Shown here: positions 17,915 through 27,583 of the stretch, piece after piece
Position numbering within the stretch: the first letter of the stretch is position 1
Layout: each line of letters begins with the position of its first letter
Assembly: GCA_016782865.1 (NCBI GenBank)
Contig: JADHXR010000029.1
Location: forward strand, 1 to 54,517
Source: Phycisphaerae bacterium
GTDB taxonomy: Bacteria; Planctomycetota; Phycisphaerae; Sedimentisphaerales; Anaerobacaceae
Direction: 5' to 3'
DNA: 54,517 nucleotides
Notes under the pieces: model-generated
The model's database searches: none
The model's input: only the letters and a program-made list of their open reading frames with translations
What the model was told of the DNA's origin: nothing
Translations under genes and position numbers: made by a program

Positions 17915-19354
17915 CTATAACGTCCAACCTTGGCGGTAATCCCGATGCAGATATCGATTGGCTGGTTCCTCGTTGGCGAATCTCATGTTCGGACCGTCCC
18001 ACCGGAGCTTTTTGGCGAAACGCATGGCGACATTTCCCAGCAGAGGGGTCTCGGTTAGAAGACCGCTGTGTCTTACAAAATCGGAACCGGCCGGCGCACC
18101 GCCTCGACACGCATCGATCCACTCCTGGTACTGACCGGGCGAACGGGCCAGCACCTTGGGCGGCGCACCATAGGCCTTCCTCCTGGAATCCGGGATCAGT
18201 GTGTGGCCCATCAATGTTCCCTTCTCGCCGATGTAGATGGGCGAGATCATGCGGCGGCCGGGCTCGAGGTCCTTTAGACGGGGAGGTGCAAAACCCTCGT
18301 CGTGCCAGGTGACTGTTACCGGAGGCATCCCGTCTCGGGCGGGAAATTCGTATTGCACTTCGAAACTGCGCGGGTGAACCTCCGGGCCGATCTCGGTGCA
18401 GGCCGCCTCGACACTGATCGGATAGTCCAGCTTGAGCGCTTTGAATACGGTCGAGAGCACATGGCAACCCATATCCCCCAGCGGGCCGGTTCCGAAATCT
18501 CTCCAATCGCGCCATCGCCAGGGGTGGTAGGCCGGGTGGTAGGGCCGCTCGGGAGCGGGCCCAAGCCACAAATCCCAGTCCAATCCGTCGGGGACGCCGG
18601 GAGTCTCCGGAGGACGGCCGCCCCGGGCCGGCGGATCCCAAAATCGAGGGCCCAATACGACATGCACCTCATGCACCGGACCGATGGCCCCGTCCAAAAT
18701 GAACTCCTGCACCAGGCGGGCTTCTTCGGATGCCTGTCCATGATTGCCCAATTGCGTCGCCACTTTGGCTCGGCGCGCGGCTTCGGTGATTTGCCGCGCT
18801 TCGTGGACCGAGTAGGCGAGCGGCTTCTCACAATAAACATGCTTGCCCCGCTCCAATGCGGCCATCGTCACCACTGCATGCGTGTGGTCCGGAGTGGCGA
18901 CCATTACGGCGTCCACATCCTCATGCTCAAGCAACTCACTAAAGTTGGCGTAGGCTTTGCAGCCCCGGTACTCTCCGACGCCTTTCTGCCCGGCGTAGTG
19001 CTCGTCGACCAGACGACGGGCCGGCTCGCGTCCGCCCAACTTGTGCTCTTTGCCTTGCATCCAGTTCCACGAAATATAACCCCCACCCTCGCGGTTGACA
19101 TCGCATACAGCCACCACCTGCACCTGGTCAAGCTGCAAAAAGTTGAACAGATTTACATGGCCCTGTCCCCCCATGCCAATCAACGCCAGCGTGGTTTTAT
19201 CGCTCGGCGGAACATGACCTTTCCCACCCAGTACAATCCGGGGTACAACGGTGAACGTGGCCCCGGCAGCAATTCCACCGAGGAACCTGCGTCGCGAAAT
19301 CCTGTGCCGCAATTCTCTGCGGTTGCCTTTGCTCAAATGCTTGAGCTTCCTCAT
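17915..19354 (-). CDS. Tat-exported Gfo/Idh/MocA family oxidoreductase
   Basis: This 479-residue protein starts with a twin-arginine signal (ISRRRFLGGIAAGATF), so it is exported folded, presumably with its NAD(P) cofactor. The Rossmann segment follows (LALIGMGGQGHVNLF, VVAVCDVNREGGG), then VATPDHTHAVV and EKPLAYSVHEA, the conserved EKP lysine region, and GTGPLGDMGCHVLS in the C-terminal domain. The enzyme class oxidises or epimerises sugars and inositols, or cleaves glycosides by transient oxidation. The dicistronic arrangement with a VCBS propeller suggests work on extracellular sugars. The substrate cannot be read from sequence. Confidence 0.9.
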   Translation of the reverse strand: MRKLKHLSKGNRRELRHRISRRRFLGGIAAGATFTVVPRIVLGGKGHVPPSDKTTLALIGMGGQGHVNLFNFLQLDQVQVVAVCDVNREGGGYISWNWMQGKEHKLGGREPARRLVDEHYAGQKGVGEYRGCKAYANFSELLEHEDVDAVMVATPDHTHAVVTMAALERGKHVYCEKPLAYSVHEARQITEAARRAKVATQLGNHGQASEEARLVQEFILDGAIGPVHEVHVVLGPRFWDPPARGGRPPETPGVPDGLDWDLWLGPAPERPYHPAYHPWRWRDWRDFGTGPLGDMGCHVLSTVFKALKLDYPISVEAACTEIGPEVHPRSFEVQYEFPARDGMPPVTVTWHDEGFAPPRLKDLEPGRRMISPIYIGEKGTLMGHTLIPDSRRKAYGAPPKVLARSPGQYQEWIDACRGGAPAGSDFVRHSGLLTETPLLGNVAMRFAKKLRWDGPNMRFANEEPANRYLHRDYRQGWTL

Positions 19355-19488
19355 GTGCTATCTCCTTCTGAACTGTCTGCGACTTATCCAGCCGGGAAAC
19401 CCTGGCAAGCCAGGCAATTCGCCGCATGGCGAAAAGCTACCAAGTGTGGCCGCCGGGCTCATAAATGGTAGCGTCTACCATGACGCTG

Positions 19489-19770
19489 TCAACAGGTTCC
19501 TCCTGCCTCAACGTTAACACGCATCTGCAAGATCGAGCTTCGACAACACAACATTGTCTCGGCGAATAGCCTACATTCCTTAGAATTCAGATCATAGTGC
19601 AAAATTTTCGGATGCGACCTTTCACAAAGAATGACGAAATCCTTGCCCTCGAACAGTTCGATGACGTAGTTCACCGGCGATTGTCTCCGGGCTTTGAGAA
19701 ACTGCACGTCTGCATCAATCGCTTTATTATACCCCGCTGTTTGACTGCAGGCGGCCTCGCTAAGAGGCAT
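19489..19770 (-). pseudogene. Possible gene fragment in the 19355-19909 gap
   Basis: A 93-codon frame contains VIELFEGKDFVILCERSHPK, which resembles the N-terminus of a planctomycete hypothetical family as I recall it. The sequence turns uncharacteristic after HYDL, as if by frameshift or truncation. There is no clear ribosome-binding site. It is offered as a decayed fragment; the rest of the 555-base gap shows nothing I can support. Confidence 0.22.
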
Positions 19771-19909
19771 CTGCTGCTTTCTTGCTGTCAGGACAATTTG
19801 CGAATCCGTCCGGTAATTGTGCCAGAATTATCTTGAACTCAAGGCGAAAATAGCCTTGAATATACCCTGAGGTTCTTTTGCACAATTAATCGGTTAGGAA
19901 TTTTGCCAA

Positions 19910-20686
19910 ATGGCTCTGAAAGAGTTCTGGTCTCAAACAGGCAGGTGGATGCGGGCACACAATCCGCTGGTGCCGGTGGCGCATCGGCCGGAAATAGGCG
20001 ATGACGGACTGATCAGCCGCAGCGAGGACTCTTCGCAACGAGCGGTCGACAGATCACTGCCAGCCGAGGCGCCGGGCAATGAGATCGCGGTAAGAGTGGT
20101 TCCGCAAGCCGACGGGCACGAATCGCTTGAAAAACTCCAGCAGGGTTTTGACAAGCTCGTAGAACAACTGCGGGGCATCAACGAGCATCTGAGCCGCCAG
20201 GTGACTCAGCACGACGATCTGATGGGGCGGATCGAACAACTGCCCCAACTGCTCGGGAGCTTTCCGACGGTTGTGGAGAACCAAAAGCGCGTAACCGAGG
20301 AGCTTCTCGAGCGGTTGAAGAACGCCTCGGCCAAGAACGAGCAGTTCATCGACGCCGTCGAGAAGATCCCTACCGAGACCGCAAAGCAGACCGATGCTCT
20401 GGTCAACATCGACCATCAGCTTGGCGCCGCCGCTGATGTCGATGTGCAAAGGACCGAGAGCTTCAACAATTTCAACGATTCGCTGGACAAGCTGAACCAG
20501 AGCACGATCAGCCAGACCGACGGCATTATTCAAATGAGCAAGACTTTTGCCGCCAGCGACAGATACCTCAAGTACATCATCTCCAGGCAGAACAAGCGCT
20601 TTATGTGGATTTTTGTTGCTGCTATCAGCATTTGTGCGACCGCCATCCTGATTCTGACCGGGGTCATCATCTATCTTAGATACTGA
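19910..20686 (+). CDS. Coiled-coil protein with a C-terminal membrane anchor
   Basis: This 258-residue protein is polar over the first 65 residues, then has a long heptad-like, Glu/Gln/Leu-rich region (about 65-215) with repeated patterns such as LEKLQQGFDKLVEQL and VTEELLERLKN. A single hydrophobic helix near the end (MWIFVAAISICATAILILTG) is preceded by NKR. This is a tail-anchored topology with the coil in the cytoplasm. I do not recognise a family. It sits 189 bases upstream of hppA on the same strand, but a separate promoter can be seen for hppA, so a shared role is unproven. A membrane-tethered scaffold is the simplest reading. Confidence 0.7.
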   Translation: MALKEFWSQTGRWMRAHNPLVPVAHRPEIGDDGLISRSEDSSQRAVDRSLPAEAPGNEIAVRVVPQADGHESLEKLQQGFDKLVEQLRGINEHLSRQVTQHDDLMGRIEQLPQLLGSFPTVVENQKRVTEELLERLKNASAKNEQFIDAVEKIPTETAKQTDALVNIDHQLGAAADVDVQRTESFNNFNDSLDKLNQSTISQTDGIIQMSKTFAASDRYLKYIISRQNKRFMWIFVAAISICATAILILTGVIIYLRY

Positions 20687-20783
20687 GAAAACCTCAATTC
20701 TGACGGTGAAAGAGGCTCGGCTCGGTTCTCTAATGCAAGAATAAAATATTCACCACGAAGGCAAAAGCAGACGATAAATACGG

Positions 20784-20811
20784 TTGAAAAACGGTTTTGT
20801 TTCTGTACACT
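20784..20811 (+). promoter_or_regulatory. Probable sigma-70-type promoter of hppA
   Basis: TTGAAA, a 16-base spacer, and TACACT (four of six -10 bases). Transcription would start near 20818, about 58 bases before the GTG start of hppA. Confidence 0.4.
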
Positions 20812-20875
20812 ACTGCGGACTTTTTGTGCGCGTTGTTTGCGAAGTGACAATGATCGAATTCGAAAGGGGTAAAAA

Positions 20876-23284
20876 GTGAAGATTCTCAAGGGCATCGTTG
20901 TAATTTTTGTATCGGCTCTTGGCTTTAGTACGACAGCGATGGCGGCCGAAAGCTCGCAAGCGGCCGCGTCCGGCGGCACATGGTTCTGGTTGATCGCGCC
21001 ATTTTCATCTCTGCTTGCGTTGGGCTTCGCCTTCTATTTCTACAAGAAGATGATGGAAGCCCCCGAAGGCACGGAGAAGATGATAGAGATTGCCCGGCAC
21101 GTGCGTGAGGGTGCTTACGCATATCTGTTCCGGCAGTACAGCCTTGTGTCAGTTGTGTTCCTGATCCTCCTGGCTATCCTCGGTTTCTGCGCATACAAGG
21201 GCGTTCAAAACCCGTTCGTTCCCATTGCATTCCTGACGGGCGGTTTCTTCAGCGGCCTGTGCGGATTCCTGGGTATGAAGACCGCGACTAACGCCTCGGC
21301 CCGCACTGCTCAAGGCGCCAGCAAGAGTCTCAACAGCGGCCTGCAAGTAGCCTTCCGCTCCGGTGCGGTTATGGGTCTGGTCGTCGTCGGGTTCGGCCTG
21401 CTGGATATCTCGCTGTGGTACATTATTCTCGATAAGCTTATCTACACGGCAGACAATATGGCAAACGGCCTCACGTTCCTGGGTCTTGAGCTTGTGCACA
21501 AAGGGATGGCCGGAGAGCACAAACTTGTCGAGATAACAACGACAATGATCACTTTTGGCATGGGCGCTTCGACCCAGGCATTGTTCGCTCGTGTCGGCGG
21601 CGGCATCTACACCAAGGCCGCGGACGTCGGGGCGGACCTGGTCGGCAAAGTAGAGGCTGGAATTCCAGAGGACGATCCGAGAAACCCCGCTACAATTGCC
21701 GATAACGTCGGTGACAACGTCGGCGACGTCGCAGGCATGGGGGCGGATCTTTACGAAAGTTATTGCGGCTCGATTCTCGCCACCGCGGCGCTCGGCGCGG
21801 CACTTTCGACAACGGTGCTTGCCGAGTACGATATAAGCCCGCTCAAAGCTGTTCTCGCTCCGCTGGTTGTTGCCGGACTGGGGATCATCCTCTCGATCGT
21901 CGGGATCTTCATGGTCCGCTGTAGGGAGGATGCCACACAGAAGAATCTTCTGCGGGCGCTTCTGATAGGAACGCTGGGCAGTTCGGTGCTGATTCTCGTG
22001 GCCGTAGGGATATTAGCTGCATGTGGCTGGATCACGTTGGGTATCTTCGGCTCGGTGGTCGCCGGGTTGGCCGCCGGTGTGGTCATAGGCCAGCTTACCG
22101 AATACTACACGTCCGACGAGTACAAGCCCACCAGGGGCATCGCCGAGCAGGCCAACATGGGACCGGCCACGACAATCATCGACGGTCTCGCAACCGGCAT
22201 GTTCTCGGCCGGCTGGCCCGTGTTGGCGATCGTGATCGGCATCCTTTGTGCATTCGGCTTCGCGGGTGGGTTTACCAATATATCGATGGGCCTCTACGGC
22301 ATCGGCTTTGCCGCGGTCGGGATGCTGGCGACATTAGGTATCACCCTGGCGACCGACGCCTATGGGCCGATCGCCGACAACGCAGGCGGCAACGCCGAGA
22401 TGGCCGGCCTGGGCGCAGAGGTCAGGCAGAGGACCGACGCTCTCGATTCGCTGGGCAATACGACAGCGGCGACCGGTAAGGGCTTTGCAATAGGCTCGGC
22501 GGCTTTGACGGCAATGGCGCTGCTGGCAACCTACATCGAAGAAATTCGAATCTGGATCGGCAGACTCGCATCCGAAAGCACCGATGGAATATATCGGGTC
22601 GGCGAAGTTGCATTTGCCGCCCAAGACGGCGTCGGTGATGCCATCAATATCAAGACCGCAGAAATCATGGAGATCGTCAATGCCTTCGGCCTCAATATTA
22701 TGAATCCGAAGCTGATCTGCGGGATGTTCTTAGGGGCGATGATGGCCTTCGTCTTCTGTGCTATGACGATGAAGGCGGTAGGCCGGGCGGCCGGGGCGAT
22801 GGTCAACGAGGTCAGACGGCAGTTCAAAGAGATACCCGGGATCATGGAAGGCACGGGGAAACCCGATTACGCCCGGTGCGTTTCGATCTCCACCGGAGGG
22901 GCACAAAGGGAGATGATCCTACCCTCGATGCTGGCGATCATCATCCCGGTCATAACCGGGCTGCTCTTAGGCGTGGCCGGTGTAATGGGCCTGCTGGCGG
23001 GCGGATTGACCTGCGGCTTCGTTCTTGCAGTCACGCTAAACAACGCAGGCGGCGCGTGGGACAATGCCAAGAAGTACATCGAAAAAGGCGCTCACGGCGG
23101 CAAAGGCTCCGAGGCACATAAGGCTTCCGTAGTCGGCGATACCGTAGGCGACCCCTGCAAGGACACTTGCGGCCCCAGCCTGAACATCTTGATAAAACTC
23201 ATGACGATGGTCAGCGTGGTCTTCTCGGGCGTAGTCGTAAAATTCGCCCCCGTAATCAGCGAATGGCTCCACCTGGGTCAATGA
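20876..23284 (+). CDS. hppA: Membrane-bound ion-translocating pyrophosphatase, K+-dependent type
   Basis: This 802-residue enzyme hydrolyses pyrophosphate and pumps H+ (or Na+) across the membrane. A GTG start is chosen because AAAGGGG lies 6 bases upstream and a signal-like first helix follows. The catalytic core motif [17 protein letters not shown] starts near residue 275, and many membrane helices run throughout. [16 protein letters not shown] near residue 526 has alanine where K+-independent enzymes have lysine (GNTTKA), so this should be the K+-dependent subgroup, to which Na+ pumps also belong. The C-terminal [17 protein letters not shown] substrate region is intact. It saves biosynthetic pyrophosphate energy, typical of energy-limited anaerobes. 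A strong terminator follows. Confidence 0.97.
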   Translation: MKILKGIVVIFVSALGFSTTAMAAESSQAAASGGTWFWLIAPFSSLLALGFAFYFYKKMMEAPEGTEKMIEIARHVREGAYAYLFRQYSLVSVVFLILLAILGFCAYKGVQNPFVPIAFLTGGFFSGLCGFLGMKTATNASARTAQGASKSLNSGLQVAFRSGAVMGLVVVGFGLLDISLWYIILDKLIYTADNMANGLTFLGLELVHKGMAGEHKLVEITTTMITFGMGASTQALFARVGGGIYTKAADVGADLVGKVEAGIPEDDPRNPATIADNVGDNVGDVAGMGADLYESYCGSILATAALGAALSTTVLAEYDISPLKAVLAPLVVAGLGIILSIVGIFMVRCREDATQKNLLRALLIGTLGSSVLILVAVGILAACGWITLGIFGSVVAGLAAGVVIGQLTEYYTSDEYKPTRGIAEQANMGPATTIIDGLATGMFSAGWPVLAIVIGILCAFGFAGGFTNISMGLYGIGFAAVGMLATLGITLATDAYGPIADNAGGNAEMAGLGAEVRQRTDALDSLGNTTAATGKGFAIGSAALTAMALLATYIEEIRIWIGRLASESTDGIYRVGEVAFAAQDGVGDAINIKTAEIMEIVNAFGLNIMNPKLICGMFLGAMMAFVFCAMTMKAVGRAAGAMVNEVRRQFKEIPGIMEGTGKPDYARCVSISTGGAQREMILPSMLAIIIPVITGLLLGVAGVMGLLAGGLTCGFVLAVTLNNAGGAWDNAKKYIEKGAHGGKGSEAHKASVVGDTVGDPCKDTCGPSLNILIKLMTMVSVVFSGVVVKFAPVISEWLHLGQ

Positions 23285-23336
23285 TCCGTCGACCAGCGGC
23301 ACGGTTGACGTAGCCGCATAATCAAGGTAACCTCTC

Positions 23337-23370
23337 GGGGCAGCCAAATCGGCTGCCCCGTTTCTATTTT
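23337..23370 (+). terminator. Rho-independent terminator of hppA
   Basis: GGGGCAGCC pairs perfectly with GGCTGCCCC over a 5-base loop, followed by a T-rich run (GTTTCTATTTT). Confidence 0.85.
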
Positions 23371-23865
23371 GGACGAGCGGCTCTGGCTTACAACATCGGT
23401 AATTTTCTCATGCGGCTGGCATTCTGGGTCAATGGAGTAGTGGACTCTGCGGACCCTCAGAGACGAGCTCATCAAGATAGGAGCCAAAGTGGTCAGCCAT
23501 TCCCTTTACGTGATATTTCGAATGGCAGAAGTGGCTGCGCCGTAGACACTCTTTCGGGAAATCCTTGACCGAATCCGGCGGTTGTGTTTTTTGACAATGC
23601 CTGCGAGGCCGCGATGATGTGTGGCACTGCTGATAACCAGGTTCCGGAATGGAGGGCAACGGTCGCTGTGTTCCGGAATAGTGGGAAAAGGCGGGTTATT
23701 GACGTAAGTGCTCGACTTTCTTGGCGTTTTTTGCGAGACAACTCGCTGGTTCCGCCAGATAATTGTTGCAATCTCAATGAGATTCGGATATTGTGCGACG
23801 TCAAGTGTTACAGAAGCACCAGCCACTGAGTCAAATTGGAAACATCAACGTAAAGGAGCAACAAA
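23371..23865. other. Gene-free stretch between hppA and the 254-residue unknown gene
   Basis: Several short frames occur on both strands but none has a family signature, a good ribosome-binding site or sensible composition. No repeat or promoter stands out. It may hold decayed sequence. Confidence 0.4.
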
Positions 23866-24630
23866 ATGGAGACTCACCTTTATCTTCTTCTATTTCCGGA
23901 ATCTTTGGTCATGTCGATGCTTGGCCCGGCCGAGTTCGGCGCGTATCTGGCTACGGGGACGAAGAAACGGGCCAGGGAACAGGCCATGTACTTCGAGTTG
24001 GACAGTGGATTTGAGAGCGACTTCTTTGACCTGGAGAAGGCAAGGAAAGCGTGTGTGCCGCACGGAGACGGCCGGCCGAAACACTCGGTTTATGTCTCGA
24101 CGTACCGCGTGTTGGAGCACGCGCCTTTGAACGTGATGGGAGACCTCTGGTTGGTGACCCGCGATGGCCGGGGATTGGCATTGCAGCAGTCCGAGGCCCC
24201 CGAGGAACATGAAGGACAGTACCATCTCTACAAAGAGCTTTGTCCCATACATCCGCAGATAGCGAGCCAGCTGAATGCCAAAGATTTCAACAATTTTATC
24301 ACGAATCCAGAGGTGACCGTGTCGGTGCCGAGAATTTGCTTTGTCGAAATGGATCTGGCCGACATGGCGAATGAGCCTTCGCGCGGAGATGCGAAGAACC
24401 TGCCCTACCATAACATGCCACATATCAGAGATTGCCTGATCGAGCTTGCCAGCGGAGCCAAAACGACCAAGACCATCAACCGTATTCAACACGAACACGT
24501 TCGATATCGGTGCGTGAAGAACGGTTTCTTTGTGGGCGATCAGACGGGCATGCTTTACTATCACTTCCCATCCATCGAGGACATGAAGAAGCACCATCAT
24601 TACTGGTGGCGTTCGGCCGAACTGGACTAA
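23866..24630 (+). CDS. Conserved-looking protein of unknown function, 254 residues
   Basis: The start is well supported by AAAGGAGCAAC just upstream of the ATG. The chain is soluble, with no signal peptide after METHLYLLLFPESL, whose leucines are part of a strand rather than a leader. It is rich in aromatic and histidine residues, with HNMPHIRDC in the middle and a His-Trp cluster, MKKHHHYWWRSAELD, at the very end. I do not recognise the family. The opposite strand also has a long open frame (23890-24600), but lacks a ribosome-binding site, so the plus-strand reading is preferred. The HicB-like gene follows 50 bases later; whether they work together is unknown. Confidence 0.6.
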   Translation: METHLYLLLFPESLVMSMLGPAEFGAYLATGTKKRAREQAMYFELDSGFESDFFDLEKARKACVPHGDGRPKHSVYVSTYRVLEHAPLNVMGDLWLVTRDGRGLALQQSEAPEEHEGQYHLYKELCPIHPQIASQLNAKDFNNFITNPEVTVSVPRICFVEMDLADMANEPSRGDAKNLPYHNMPHIRDCLIELASGAKTTKTINRIQHEHVRYRCVKNGFFVGDQTGMLYYHFPSIEDMKKHHHYWWRSAELD

Positions 24631-24680
24631 AGAGACTGCAGACGAGCAAACAACCGGAATCGGATAGACACAGAGAGTCG

Positions 24681-24986
24681 ATGTTTGAATTGGGTTTCAT
24701 CGGCACTGCCGTCGAGTTTCCCACGGTGTTCGCAGACGCCAAAACGCCCGAGAAGTGCTACCAGGCAACTGAAGATGCCCTGATGGTTGCGGTCGCGACA
24801 ATGATCGAATGCGGCCAAAGACCCCCGCAGCCGGCATCGGCCCCGAGGCGCACCGAGCAGGTGAACGTCAGACTAACCGCCGAGGAGAAGCTGCTGTTCT
24901 CCAATGCAGCGGCCAATCTCGGCTTCAAGTGGATATCCGATTTCATCCGCAACACAGCTCTCAACACCGTTCTCTCGGGCCGCTAA
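24681..24986 (+). CDS. HicB-like antitoxin-family protein, no toxin partner visible
   Basis: In this 101-residue protein, VEFPTVFADAKTPEKCYQAT followed by EDALMVAVATMIE matches the HicB partial RNase-H-like fold, in which the sequence after the strand is TPEE..ATEDAL. The C-terminal half (EQVNVRLTAEEKLLFSNAAA) looks like a ribbon-helix-helix/CopG DNA-binding segment. The first beta strand of a standard HicB is missing from the frame that begins at this ATG, so the true start may be further upstream or the gene is truncated. No HicA-like gene (small, with a conserved His near GSHH) lies on either side. Orphan HicB-like regulators are known. The gene ends just before a terminator. Confidence 0.5.
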   Translation: MFELGFIGTAVEFPTVFADAKTPEKCYQATEDALMVAVATMIECGQRPPQPASAPRRTEQVNVRLTAEEKLLFSNAAANLGFKWISDFIRNTALNTVLSGR

Positions 24987-25062
24987 GCCGCAGGTTCCGG
25001 TCAGTCAGCACTTTTGGCATTGCATTCGTTGACGAGATTGTCTAATATATACAATCTGTCTG

Positions 25063-25089
25063 GGTGGCCGAACGGGCTGCCTTTTTTTA
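25063..25089 (+). terminator. Rho-independent terminator directly before rsfS
   Basis: GGTGGCC pairs with GGCTGCC through seven pairs (two of them G-U) across a 5-base loop, followed by eight T in a row-like run. The rsfS ATG begins only 3 bases after it, so rsfS must be expressed from an internal or leader-overlapping start. Confidence 0.55.
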
Positions 25090-25092
25090 TTG

Positions 25093-25473
25093 ATGAAAGG
25101 CAAGAATATTGTGACTGGCGAGCAAAACACAAAGGCAAGGCAGTTTGCCCTGGCGGTAGCCAAATTGGCGGGCGAGCGGAATTGCACCGATATCGTGGTT
25201 ATGGATCTGACAGGCATCTCGCCCGCTACGGATTATTTCGTGATCGCAACCGGCACGAGCGACAGACAGATGCGGGCACTGGCCGATGAGATCTGTCAGG
25301 ATGCAAAGAAACAGGGCGCGCAGCGTTTCGGCAGGGCCGGGTACGAACAGGGCCGCTGGATCCTGCTCGATTTCGTCGACGTCGTGATCCACCTGTTCGA
25401 CGCCGAGTATCGAGACTACTACGACCTCGAGCTTCTCTGGGGAGACACGAAGAGATTGACTATTGACGATTGA
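25093..25473 (+). CDS. rsfS: Ribosomal silencing factor RsfS (Iojap family)
   Basis: RsfS binds ribosomal protein uL14 and blocks subunit joining when nutrients are short. The 126-residue chain has the family core DIVVMDLTGISPATDYFVIATG, then SDRQMRALADEI, then GRWILLDFVDVVIHLFD and the C-terminal YYDLELLWGD. Length and motif order are standard. The ATG at 25093 is chosen over a TTG 3 bases earlier. It is followed 34 bases later by argS, an arrangement compatible with co-transcription. The preceding terminator leaves unusually little room for a leader, so the promoter may lie inside the HicB-like gene region. Confidence 0.95.
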   Translation: MKGKNIVTGEQNTKARQFALAVAKLAGERNCTDIVVMDLTGISPATDYFVIATGTSDRQMRALADEICQDAKKQGAQRFGRAGYEQGRWILLDFVDVVIHLFDAEYRDYYDLELLWGDTKRLTIDD

Positions 25474-25507
25474 ATATTTTTGTACGGGAGACAGATCGGG
25501 ATATTGA

Positions 25508-27571
25508 ATGAAGTCAGTACTCGAAAGACTTGAAGAACGAATCAGTGCGGCGATGGGAGTTGTTGCCGGGGGCGAGGATTGTGCGGCTGTAGTCAAACCG
25601 GCTAAGGACGCCAAGTTCGGTGACTATCAGGCTAACGGCATCATGGGGCTGGCCAAGCAGCTCAAAACCAATCCTCGGAAACTCGCCGAGGAGGTGGTGA
25701 AGAATCTGGACCTGGGCGATATTTGCGAGCCGCCCGAGATTGCCGGGCCGGGGTTTATCAATCTGCGATTGAAAGCCGAATTCCTGGCCGGCAGACTGCT
25801 TAAGATCAACAAGGCCTCAGCCGACCTCGGCATAGAAAAGACTACCGAGCCCAACACAATTGTCGTCGATTTCTCAAGTCCCAACATCGCCAAGCAAATG
25901 CACGTAGGCCACCTGCGAAGCACCATCATAGGCGACAGCATCTGCCGAACCCTCGAAGCCCTGGGCCACAAAGTAATCCGCCAAAACCACGTCGGCGACT
26001 GGGGTACCGCCTTGGGAAAGGTAATTCTCGGTCTATGGCACATGTGCATGGCCGAGAAGCGCGGGGGCAAAGCATACTACGAGATTGACCTTGAAGAACT
26101 GAAAGGTCACGCAGATAGCAAGCAGGAACTAAAAGACATTTGTGACCGCATACGCAAGCGAGATGAAGAAGATTGGGAGGAAGATTGCGAAAATAGAAAT
26201 AGTCGAGGCGACGGAAAAAAACGATTCAGACCATTCCTGAAGAATCTCCAAAGTAGAGAAAAAGGTGAAATGTGGGAGAGAATTACAATTCTCTACCAGT
26301 ATGTAAACCTATTGGAAGAATCATCAGTTGGCATGGGACTAATCACTCCAACCCGTAAGAAAAGAAAATCTCATGCAGAAGGGGAAGAACCGTTCGAGTA
26401 TATTTTGATACCGTTCGAATCTCTTTCACGTCATATAACGGCTATGCTGCAGAATATTGATGACCCCGATAATGAGCAAGAAAAGGATGCTTGGGAACTT
26501 ATCAGGGAAGTATCATTAGAGCACTGTGAGACTGTTTATGATCGGCTCAATGTAAAAATTACAGATAAACACTTTGATTATCAAGTTGTCAGAGGTGAGA
26601 GCTTCTACAGAAGGATGTTATCTCCTCTAGTCAAGAGATTTAGAAACAGGAAGATTGCCGAAGAATCTGACGGCGCGATCTGTGTATTTCCCGAAGGCTT
26701 CAAAAGAAGAGACGGCAAAGCTTTGCCTTTAATCATTCAGAAGAGCGACGAGGCACATCTGTATGCTACGACAGACTTGGCGGCTCTGAGATTCAGAGTA
26801 AAGAGATTGAACGCAGAGAGAATCATCTACATTACCGACGCAAGACAGAAGCTACATTTTGACATGCTCTTCGAGGTTGCGGATGAAGCTGGATGGGCAC
26901 GACGTGACAGCCTCAAGCATGTAACATTCGGTAGTATATTAGGCGATGACGGCACACCCTTGAAAACACGCTCGGGCGAAAATGTGAAGCTTGAGGAGCT
27001 ACTTGATAAGGCGGTCAAACGTGCGAAGTTGGTGGTCGAAGAAAAGAACCCCGCCTTGTCTGTTGAGGAGAAGGCAGAGATCGCCGAGGCGGTTGGGATC
27101 GGCGCGGTCAAGTATGCCGACTACTCCAACAATCGGACGAGCGACTATGTATTCAGCTTCGACAAGATGCTGGCGATGGACGGAAACACGGCTCCCTATA
27201 TGCAGTACGCATACGCGAGGATAAAGTCGATCGAGCGAAAGGCGCAGAGCAAAGACCTGGATATAGAGTCCGAGCTTGCGGGAGTGACAACCGTCAGCCT
27301 TGCCGAGCAGTCGGAAGTGGACCTGGCCAAGCATCTGATCCGTTACGGCGAGGCAATCCAGACAGCCGCGGCCGATTACAGGCCCAACTATCTGACTGTG
27401 TACCTCTACGAGCTTGCGCAGAAGTTCAGCGCGTTCTATACGAACTGTCCTGTGCTGGGGGCCGGGCCCGATCAGAGGCCTACAAGGCTTTTGCTTTGCG
27501 ATCTGACCGCCAGGACAATCAAGCACGGCCTTCATGAGCTACTGGGCATCGAAGTAGTCGAGCAGATGTAA
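25508..27571 (+). CDS. argS: Arginyl-tRNA synthetase with an unusual internal insertion
   Basis: This class I synthetase charges tRNA-Arg. Motifs in order are an N-terminal Add-1-like domain (FGDYQANGIMGLAKQL), the HIGH-type signature HVGHLRSTIIGD (about 132-143), ESFYRRML and ESDGAICVFPEGF, GTPLKTRSGENVKLEELLDKA (the KMSKS-loop region of ArgS), and a C-terminal anticodon-binding helical domain ending in the QM that is typical of ArgS. At 687 residues it is about 100 longer than usual. The extra length is around residues 190-390, and the DNA there (about 26085-26700) is visibly AT-richer, with different codon use from both flanks. The reading frame is intact, so the enzyme is probably functional. 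YjbQ follows closely. Confidence 0.95.
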   Translation: MKSVLERLEERISAAMGVVAGGEDCAAVVKPAKDAKFGDYQANGIMGLAKQLKTNPRKLAEEVVKNLDLGDICEPPEIAGPGFINLRLKAEFLAGRLLKINKASADLGIEKTTEPNTIVVDFSSPNIAKQMHVGHLRSTIIGDSICRTLEALGHKVIRQNHVGDWGTALGKVILGLWHMCMAEKRGGKAYYEIDLEELKGHADSKQELKDICDRIRKRDEEDWEEDCENRNSRGDGKKRFRPFLKNLQSREKGEMWERITILYQYVNLLEESSVGMGLITPTRKKRKSHAEGEEPFEYILIPFESLSRHITAMLQNIDDPDNEQEKDAWELIREVSLEHCETVYDRLNVKITDKHFDYQVVRGESFYRRMLSPLVKRFRNRKIAEESDGAICVFPEGFKRRDGKALPLIIQKSDEAHLYATTDLAALRFRVKRLNAERIIYITDARQKLHFDMLFEVADEAGWARRDSLKHVTFGSILGDDGTPLKTRSGENVKLEELLDKAVKRAKLVVEEKNPALSVEEKAEIAEAVGIGAVKYADYSNNRTSDYVFSFDKMLAMDGNTAPYMQYAYARIKSIERKAQSKDLDIESELAGVTTVSLAEQSEVDLAKHLIRYGEAIQTAAADYRPNYLTVYLYELAQKFSAFYTNCPVLGAGPDQRPTRLLLCDLTARTIKHGLHELLGIEVVEQM

Positions 27572-27583
27572 GGAGTGACAATA

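Noticed and set aside
17793-18641. 282-codon frame inside the Gfo/Idh and VCBS genes
   Set aside because: Alternate frame of two well-supported genes on the same strand.
23890-24600. 236-codon open frame opposite the 254-residue unknown gene
   Set aside because: The plus-strand gene has AAAGGAG before its ATG; the minus frame has no such site.
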